Shown: piece by piece, positions 5,949 through 10,122 of the stretch
Layout: each line of letters opens with the position of its first letter
Position numbering within the stretch: position 1 is the stretch's first letter
Assembly: GCA_003567835.1 (NCBI GenBank)
Contig: PWYO01000009.1
Span: 1-10,122 of the forward strand
Length of the DNA: 10,122 nucleotides
From: Actinomycetota bacterium
GTDB taxonomy: Bacteria; Actinomycetota; Humimicrobiia; Humimicrobiales; Humimicrobiaceae
Direction: 5' to 3'
Notes under the pieces: model-generated
Told to the model about the DNA's origin: nothing
Database searches by the model: none
What the model saw: the letters and a program-made list of their open reading frames with translations, nothing else
Made by a program: the position numbers and the translations under genes

Positions 5949-6773
5949 TTATTTCTTAACTGCGGATACTTTTATGCTAAAAACTGAATTCTCGACACCG
6001 ATAGTTTCTTCCCTGGATAAATCCAGGCCATTTTTTATAATTGCTGCAGAGTCATCACTTATAAAATTAACTGGATATCTGGACTCATCAATTACCTTTA
6101 TATCAGTAAACCCTGCTTTTTTTACTACATCTAGATAATTCTCTTTAAGAATTGCTCCAGATATGCATCTTACATAAGCTGAGATGTTGTTTTTTATTTG
6201 TTGAGGTAGATGTTTTTTGAGAACAATATCTGAAACCATTAATCTTCCTCCAGATTTTAAAACTCTGTAAGCTTCTTTAAATACCTTTTCTTTATCTGGT
6301 GCAAGATTTATTACACAATTAGAGATTATTACATCTACAGTACTATTGGCTAAAGGCAAATTTTCAATTTCACCCAGTTTAAATTCCACATTTGTTATAT
6401 TGCTCTTTCTTGCATTCTCTCTTGCCTTATCAATCATTTCAGGTGTCATATCAATTCCAATTACTCTTCCATTGTTTCCGACTTTACTTGCAGCAAGAAA
6501 ACAGTCAAAACCAGCACCTGAACCAAGGTCAAGGACAATCTCCCCACTTCTCAATGATGCCATTGCTATTGGGTTTCCACACCCGAGCCCCAGATTTGAA
6601 CCTTCGGGAATAGATTTTAAATCATTTTCTGAATAGCCGATATTTAAACTTATATCTTTTGCAATATCCGTTTGTCCGCAACAATTGGTCAAAGGCGTGC
6701 AGCAGCATGAACCACTTTTAGCAATTTTTGCATATCCATCCTTGACTACTTTTTTTAGGTTTTTTTCTTTCAT
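5949..6773 (-). CDS. arsM: Arsenite S-adenosylmethionine methyltransferase
   Basis: It transfers methyl groups from SAM to trivalent arsenic in the cytoplasm, giving methylated, often volatile arsenicals. The 274-residue length is usual for bacterial ArsM. The SAM-binding Rossmann motif is VLDLGSGAGFDC (80-91), followed by GRVIGIDMTPEMI (102-114), LGEIENLP (133-140) and GGRLMVSDIV (175-184). The three cysteines that bind As(III) in the family are all here: GLGCGNP (Cys65), SNCVINL (Cys153) and VRCISG (Cys203). The N-terminus also has CCC at 23-25 and CC at 31-32, as is common in these proteins. The start at 6773 has only a weak GAAAG upstream. It has its own promoter and no arsR, arsB or arsC beside it, so it looks like a stand-alone, possibly acquired, detoxification gene in AT-rich DNA. 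Confidence 0.95.
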   Translation of the reverse strand: MKEKNLKKVVKDGYAKIAKSGSCCCTPLTNCCGQTDIAKDISLNIGYSENDLKSIPEGSNLGLGCGNPIAMASLRSGEIVLDLGSGAGFDCFLAASKVGNNGRVIGIDMTPEMIDKARENARKSNITNVEFKLGEIENLPLANSTVDVIISNCVINLAPDKEKVFKEAYRVLKSGGRLMVSDIVLKKHLPQQIKNNISAYVRCISGAILKENYLDVVKKAGFTDIKVIDESRYPVNFISDDSAAIIKNGLDLSREETIGVENSVFSIKVSAVKK

Positions 6774-7129
6774 ATAATTGGTCTTTCATAAAATAAAACA
6801 AACAATATATCAATATAATTAAATATAAAATTGTGTCAATATAAGATTGAATTTTGAAAGCAAGCTTTAAAATTATTGCTAAAAATTATGTAGGAATATA
6901 CAACACAATAATTAAACTAATTCTATTTACAGAAACCCTGATAATGGTACGATGTAATCTGTTACCCAAAATGTATACCACCTTGTATAAATTGATAATG
7001 AGACACCTTTTTATAGTTTCTCATTTGTCTGATTTTTCCGTGACCGGACTGCCCAGCCAACCTGTGCGGTAGGCAAGCTGGCCAACCTATGGCTCATCCC
7101 CAACCACGAGGATATCATTTTTCCCTTTC
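6774..7129. other. Intergenic region with arsM promoter and a GC-rich patch
   Basis: No gene is supported in this 356-bp gap. Bases 6774-6850 hold the arsM promoter. Bases 6850-7030 are AT-rich with no clear signal. Bases about 7036-7118 are strikingly GC-richer than everything around them. Translated in one plus-strand frame this patch reads smoothly (TAQPTCAVGKLANLWLIPNH...), but it has no start and I recognise no family. It contains CCAACC three times (near 7057, 7084 and 7101) and CTGCCCAGCCA (7049-7059), which matches the tRNA-Gln 3' end at 10 of 11 positions. Confidence 0.5.
6809..6844 (-). promoter_or_regulatory. arsM promoter with direct repeats
   Basis: On the minus strand TTGACA (6839-6834) and TATATT (6817-6812) are 16 bp apart. 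TTATATTGA occurs twice, 25 bp apart: once ending in the -35 and once overlapping the -10. Paired repeats over both promoter boxes would suit a repressor such as an ArsR-family protein, but none is encoded nearby. Confidence 0.45.
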
Positions 7130-7987
7130 TTAATCGTTGTCTCGTGAAGTTAAACTTTCACAAATATCCCATAATCGCTTTCTCGGTTCCTTCTCGTAAA
7201 CAAATCTATTCGCTTTGACTTCACGCATTTTTTCATCATACAAAAATCCGTCCAGTTTCCGATCAGCGGCAAGGATAGTATAAACCTTGGCCATTTCATA
7301 TGGGGATATTGCAAATCTGCTTTTAATATTATACATAAATTTTAAAATAGAACTTATATTTTGATACCTGTCCATATCAATTTTTACATTGGTTACACGC
7401 ACTGCATAAACAGAGACATTTGTATTTGAAAGCTTTTCTTTTAGGGTCAGGCTGTTCATAAGCAATGCAAGTTTATTCTGGTAATAAGTTGCAGCTGGAT
7501 TATATTTCTTCTGTCCTTGTAAATTATCAAAATCAAGTTTCAGGTTTGGGTAAAGCATAAGCCCTTGAGAAGATATATTGATAACTCTGGCATCGCTGCT
7601 ATCCTTCAACAAACCTAACAGCTTGTTTGTAAGTAAAAATGGCGCTAGTACGTTTGCAGCGAATTGAGATTCATTTCCCTCAACAGTGATGTTTGCAGAT
7701 TTCCTGCTTAAATCAAAATCAGCGGCATTATTAATCAGAACATCTAATTCTTTAAAATTTGATATAAATTCATCCGCAAAGGCCCCGGTCTCTGACATCA
7801 AGGATAAATCCACTTTCATTACACATACATTAATGTTATTTGTTATCCTTTTTATCTGTTCACAAGTTTTTTCTCCAGATAGAATATTACGGCAAGCAAG
7901 AATAACACGGTATCCTTTTGCAGCAATTTGTTCTGCAGCACTTTTCCCAATGCCGGAATTTGCACCGGTTATGATACATGTTTTCAT
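7130..7987 (-). CDS. Short-chain dehydrogenase/reductase
   Basis: A 285-residue classical SDR, a cytoplasmic NAD(P)-dependent oxidoreductase. The cofactor motif is TGANSGIG (7-14). Arg33 after the second strand (LACRN) suggests NADP(H). Asp60-Leu61, NNAA (86-89, for NNAG), the catalytic Ser in INISSQG (136-142) and Y168-x-x-x-K172 are all present. The overall pattern resembles retinol-dehydrogenase-like SDRs, whose substrates cannot be predicted. The Pro-Gly usually found after the Lys helix is missing: the segment reads VYAVRVTNVKIDM. The ATG at 7987 overlaps the stop of the upstream TetR gene in an ATGA (7984-7987), so the two are translationally coupled and the SDR is almost certainly controlled by that repressor. 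Confidence 0.9.
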   Translation of the reverse strand: MKTCIITGANSGIGKSAAEQIAAKGYRVILACRNILSGEKTCEQIKRITNNINVCVMKVDLSLMSETGAFADEFISNFKELDVLINNAADFDLSRKSANITVEGNESQFAANVLAPFLLTNKLLGLLKDSSDARVINISSQGLMLYPNLKLDFDNLQGQKKYNPAATYYQNKLALLMNSLTLKEKLSNTNVSVYAVRVTNVKIDMDRYQNISSILKFMYNIKSRFAISPYEMAKVYTILAADRKLDGFLYDEKMREVKANRFVYEKEPRKRLWDICESLTSRDND

Positions 7988-8589
7988 AGAAAAGACTCCT
8001 TATAAAAATTATTTTTCAATAAATCAATGCATTCACCAAGCTCATTTATCATCAACCTGATATCTGAATTATTTTTAATAGGGATTTTTGAAAGATAGCC
8101 CTCTGTAAAGTACAATAATATTTTAAAAACAAGGTTTATATCTATATCCGGCTTAAACTTTGAATCGTCTATACCTTTTAAAGCTATTTGACTACTTAAA
8201 GTCTTATTTTTTAATTTAAACTCCTTGATTTCATTTTTAACCTTCTTGTCTCTCTCACAATAAACACTACTAAGAAATAACAAAATTGAAGGGTATGTTG
8301 ACATTAATGAAAGCTTTACATCTGTAGCTATCTTTACCCTTTCAAAAAAATCAGAACTCCATGTGTCAGACATCCCTTCTGACAGTAAATAGCTGCAATG
8401 CTCCAATAAAAAAAGATATAATGCTTTTTTACTTCCAAAGTAGTGGAAAACCATAGATTTCGAAATTCCTGCAGATAAAGCTATATCATTAATGGAGGTT
8501 TTTCTGTATCCATTTGCAGCAAATGCACTTATTGCAGAATTTATTATGATTTTTTGTTTTTCTTCTGGAATACGTTTAAAGTTATTCAT
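7984..8589 (-). CDS. TetR/AcrR family transcriptional regulator
   Basis: A 201-residue regulator. The N-terminal helix-turn-helix is typical: IINSAISAFAANGYRKTSIN (about 15-34), then DIALSAGISKSMVFHYFGSK (about 35-54), with the conserved phenylalanine/tyrosine-glycine-x-lysine end. The C-terminal two thirds are the variable ligand-binding domain, so the inducer cannot be guessed. TetR proteins bind palindromes as dimers and usually repress their own operon. An ACCG-TTT-CGGT palindrome lies at the predicted transcription start of this gene. GAGGATAGG precedes the ATG at 8589. The gene overlaps the downstream SDR by 4 bp, so the SDR product or its substrate may be linked to the ligand. Confidence 0.92.
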   Translation of the reverse strand: MNNFKRIPEEKQKIIINSAISAFAANGYRKTSINDIALSAGISKSMVFHYFGSKKALYLFLLEHCSYLLSEGMSDTWSSDFFERVKIATDVKLSLMSTYPSILLFLSSVYCERDKKVKNEIKEFKLKNKTLSSQIALKGIDDSKFKPDIDINLVFKILLYFTEGYLSKIPIKNNSDIRLMINELGECIDLLKNNFYKESFL

Positions 8590-8611
8590 CCTATCCTCAA
8601 CAATTGAATAA

Positions 8612-8622
8612 ACCGTTTCGGT
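8612..8622. promoter_or_regulatory. Palindromic operator candidate of the TetR operon
   Basis: ACCGTTTCGGT is a perfect 4-bp inverted repeat around TTT. It sits immediately downstream of the -10 box, about where transcription would begin. This is a usual place for an autoregulating TetR-family site, and it is the only GC-rich palindrome in the upstream region. Confidence 0.5.
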
Positions 8623-8629
8623 CGATATT

Positions 8630-8657
8630 ATTATATCACAGTGGCCAATTCTGTCAT
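8630..8657 (-). promoter_or_regulatory. Promoter of the TetR-SDR operon
   Basis: On the minus strand ATGACA (8657-8652, five of six -35 positions) and a perfect TATAAT (8635-8630) are 16 bp apart. The predicted start near 8623 abuts the ACCG palindrome and leaves a leader of about 35 nt before the TetR ATG. Confidence 0.65.
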
Positions 8658-8880
8658 TTTAATTTTGTTGCACTCCAATAATCATTTTTTATCATATATC
8701 ATTAATTATCCTGCCTATCCTATCTCTCAACTCCTTCTAAAAAAAATATCCATTCCCTCAACTTAACCAATGTCAATTGTTGATACAGTTTTCATCAATA
8801 TAGATACACTGGGTATGTTTTCATGAACCCATTTCTAGGATAAAAGTTGAGTTGACAGAATTGCTTTCAATTTGGCCACA
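8642..8880. repeat. Imperfect inverted repeat upstream of the TetR gene
   Basis: TGGCCAATTCTGTCA (8642-8656) is matched in inverted orientation near 8853-8880, where TGACAGAATTG and TTGGCCAC occur in the same order but are separated by about 10 extra bases. The left copy carries the TetR -35 box. The two lie about 200 bp apart around featureless AT-rich DNA. It could mark a small decayed mobile element, a duplicated regulatory site, or be chance. Confidence 0.3.
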
Positions 8881-9370
8881 TCATTAAAATGCAGTGTTTA
8901 TGATGGTTTTGAGTCTTCAGATTTTAGTGATATCAATAATATGCACTATACTTGGCGTTTTTATGAGAATTACTCCAACTAGCAAATCTTTTGAAATAAG
9001 TGCTTTAGCTACTGCCTCACAGAGGAGGAAGGTTTGTAGAACACTGTGGTTTGTATGGCATTTTTATGATATTAATCCAACTGGATGTTAAAGAAGTTTA
9101 TCCGGCCCGTGGCATGAGTTTGAAGCCACAACCTTATAAACTTTTAAAAATCTAGTTATGTGGATTTCTAATTTTAATATCTCTTTTAAAAATTGGTTCG
9201 AAATTTCACTATTTGGGGCAGCCATAGTTATGGACATCATGTTAAAGAGGCTCTTCACCAACAACGGGGGCACCCGCTCCCTAACAGCATAGCAAATTGT
9301 GTATTTGTCTCATCTTGAATATGTTTATTAAAGAATCATTTGCAAACAACATGTTACAGCTAATTTTTTA
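8658..9370. other. Gene-poor AT-rich region with decayed-looking frames
   Basis: I see no intact gene in this stretch. Three plus-strand segments read more like former coding sequence than random DNA: about 8854-8982 (a frame passing through SLKCSVYDGFESSDF and ending at TAG 8980), about 9010-9155 (through DVKEVYPARGMSLKPQPYK, ending at a TAG), and about 9150-9292 (through NWFEISLFGAAIVMDIMLKR to TRSLTA and TAG 9290). The second and third would join by a frameshift near 9150. They have no ribosome binding site and match no family I recognise; a transposase or other mobile-gene remnant is possible. Bases 9293-9370 show nothing clear. Confidence 0.35.
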
Positions 9371-9398
9371 TTGACAGCAGATTTAAATGTAATACAAT
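9371..9398 (+). promoter_or_regulatory. Promoter of the toxin-antitoxin operon
   Basis: A perfect -35 TTGACA (9371-9376) and TACAAT (9393-9398, five of six) are 16 bp apart. The -10 lies inside the palindrome at 9389-9407, so repressor binding there would block RNA polymerase. Transcription would start near 9405, leaving about 15 nt of leader that contains the GGAGG site. Confidence 0.75.
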
Positions 9399-9407
9399 AT
9401 GTATTAC
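9389..9407. promoter_or_regulatory. Operator palindrome of the toxin-antitoxin operon
   Basis: GTAATAC (9389-9395), AATAT, GTATTAC (9401-9407) is a perfect 7-bp inverted repeat overlapping the -10 box. RHH antitoxins bind such palindromes as dimers of dimers and repress their own operon, more tightly with toxin bound. Here position and symmetry both fit that model. Confidence 0.7.
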
Positions 9408-9419
9408 GGAGGTAGTAAT

Positions 9420-9665
9420 ATGACAACGGTAAGATTAAATGACGAAATATTAAATAAGCTTATTGCATTAATTAAGATTGAAAAGACAACAAAATCTGAA
9501 ATAATCAAAAAGGCAATTATTGAATACTACAATATGCGAGAAAAAGATATAAAGCCATTCGATCTTGGTGTGGACCTTTTTGGAAAGTATGGTAGTGACA
9601 AATACAGTTCCAAAAATTATAAAGTAAAATTGAAGGAAAAGCTTCATGAAAAACACTCTCATTGA
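9420..9665 (+). CDS. CopG-type (RHH) antitoxin
   Basis: An 81-residue antitoxin. Residues 1-40 form a ribbon-helix-helix: MTTVRLNDEILNKLIALIKI, then a T-T-K-S-E-I-I turn and second helix ending near EYYNMRE. The charged, flexible tail (DLFGKYGSDKYSS... to KEKLHEK) is the part that normally wraps the toxin and blocks its active site. The ATG at 9420 was chosen over the in-frame ATG at 9399 because GGAGG (9408-9412) stands 7 nt upstream of it, and 9399 lies inside the operator. It overlaps the toxin gene by 20 bp, so the two are translationally coupled. It probably represses the operon through the 9389-9407 palindrome. Confidence 0.9.
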   Translation: MTTVRLNDEILNKLIALIKIEKTTKSEIIKKAIIEYYNMREKDIKPFDLGVDLFGKYGSDKYSSKNYKVKLKEKLHEKHSH

Positions 9666-10065
9666 TGCAGGGCCGCTTATAGCTTTATTTAATAAAACTG
9701 ATAAATACTATGAAGAAATAAAAGAATTCATTAAGAATTATAATGGATTACTTATAACTAGTTGGCCAGTCATAACAGAAGTATGCCACATGCTCGATTT
9801 TAATATAAATGCACAAATAGATTTTTTAAAATGGATAAAACTTGGCGGATTAAAAGTTGAAGATATAAAAACTGAAGAAATAGATAGAATTATTAAGCTT
9901 TCAGAAAAATACTCTGACATACCAATGGATTTAGCAGATGCAACACTTGTTGTCATATCTGAAAGATTGGGGATAAAAGAAATTATAACAATTGATTCTG
10001 ATTACTATATTTATAGAACAACTGAAAAAGAAATGATCAGGAATATATTTAATTTTAAAAAGTAG
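9646..10065 (+). CDS. vapC: VapC-like PIN-domain toxin
   Basis: A 139-residue PIN-domain protein, the normal size for VapC. These are Mg2+-dependent RNases that cut tRNA or rRNA and halt translation when the antitoxin is lost. The acidic residues are in place: Asp7 in LIDAGPLIAL, Glu45 in ITEVCHML, Asp95 and Asp98 in PMDLADATLV, and Asp117/Asp119 in TIDSDYY. The ATG at 9646 is preceded by AAGGAAAAG and lies 20 bp inside the antitoxin gene. Nothing suggests inactivation. The pair is the type of stability module often carried on islands and plasmids. The target RNA cannot be told from sequence. No terminator is visible between 10066 and the window end. Confidence 0.92.
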   Translation: MKNTLIDAGPLIALFNKTDKYYEEIKEFIKNYNGLLITSWPVITEVCHMLDFNINAQIDFLKWIKLGGLKVEDIKTEEIDRIIKLSEKYSDIPMDLADATLVVISERLGIKEIITIDSDYYIYRTTEKEMIRNIFNFKK

Positions 10066-10122
10066 AATCTTTTATGAATCTCTTCACTCCCACAGAAGTA
10101 TCACTTTTCTCTTTATTTAAGA

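Noticed and set aside
8894..9091. Plus-strand 65-residue frame with a hydrophobic N-terminus
   Set aside because: It has no Shine-Dalgarno. The hydrophobic start could suggest a small membrane peptide, but the second half is not convincing.
9088..9273. Minus-strand 61-residue frame in the gene-poor region
   Set aside because: It has no ribosome binding site and no recognisable motif. The plus strand of the same DNA reads more like former coding sequence, so it is probably a shadow.
10060..10122. Possible 3' end of a minus-strand gene entering from the right edge
   Set aside because: One minus-strand frame is open for about 20 codons and ends just after vapC, but this is too short in AT-rich DNA to support a gene.
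1..10122. CRISPR arrays or intact insertion sequences
   Set aside because: I saw no regularly spaced direct repeats and no intact transposase or cas gene on either strand.

Overview
The window looks like chromosome from an anaerobic, low-to-mid GC Firmicute of the Clostridia type. The reasons are strong AGGAGG-type ribosome binding sites, a TTG start on gltX, a NifS/NifU/TusA sulfur module, a FucI-like sugar isomerase, an acetate-kinase relative, and a tRNA-Gln near gltX that fits the transamidation route of GlnRS-less bacteria. No genus can be named from the sequence alone.

Layout. Bases 1-5680 are the denser, less AT-rich part. In order it holds the 5' end of a FucI-like sugar isomerase (minus strand), divergent gltX (plus), and an acetate/acyl-kinase family gene (minus) whose stop overlaps that of gltX under a perfect 9-bp stem-loop. 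Next come a small ribbon-helix-helix protein (minus) and, across a GTTGAC-N6-GTCAAC palindrome, a cluster of a NifS-like protein, an IscU/NifU scaffold and a TusA-like sulfur carrier. A tRNA-Gln (anticodon CUG) with its own promoter closes this part.

Beyond the tRNA the DNA becomes clearly more AT-rich and looks like accessory cargo. It holds a stand-alone arsenite methyltransferase (arsM, minus), a TetR-SDR operon (minus; the two genes overlap by ATGA), about 0.8 kb with no intact gene but with decayed-looking reading frames, and a CopG/VapC-type toxin-antitoxin pair (plus) with a clear promoter and a 19-bp palindromic operator. No integrase or transposase was recognised, so an island starting at the tRNA is only a suggestion.

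The most interesting point is the NifS-like protein. It keeps the fold signatures, the PLP-stacking His, the PLP-N1 Asp and the sulfur-carrying Cys loop. It has Gln-Gln where cysteine desulfurases have His-Lys, so the Schiff-base lysine is gone, and Leu where the substrate-carboxylate Arg normally sits. With an intact IscU scaffold and a TusA-like carrier beside it, the cluster reads as an Fe-S or sulfur-relay module whose NifS component probably cannot make sulfur from cysteine by the normal PLP chemistry. The acetate-kinase-like protein also carries several substitutions at catalytic positions and may not be a standard AckA.
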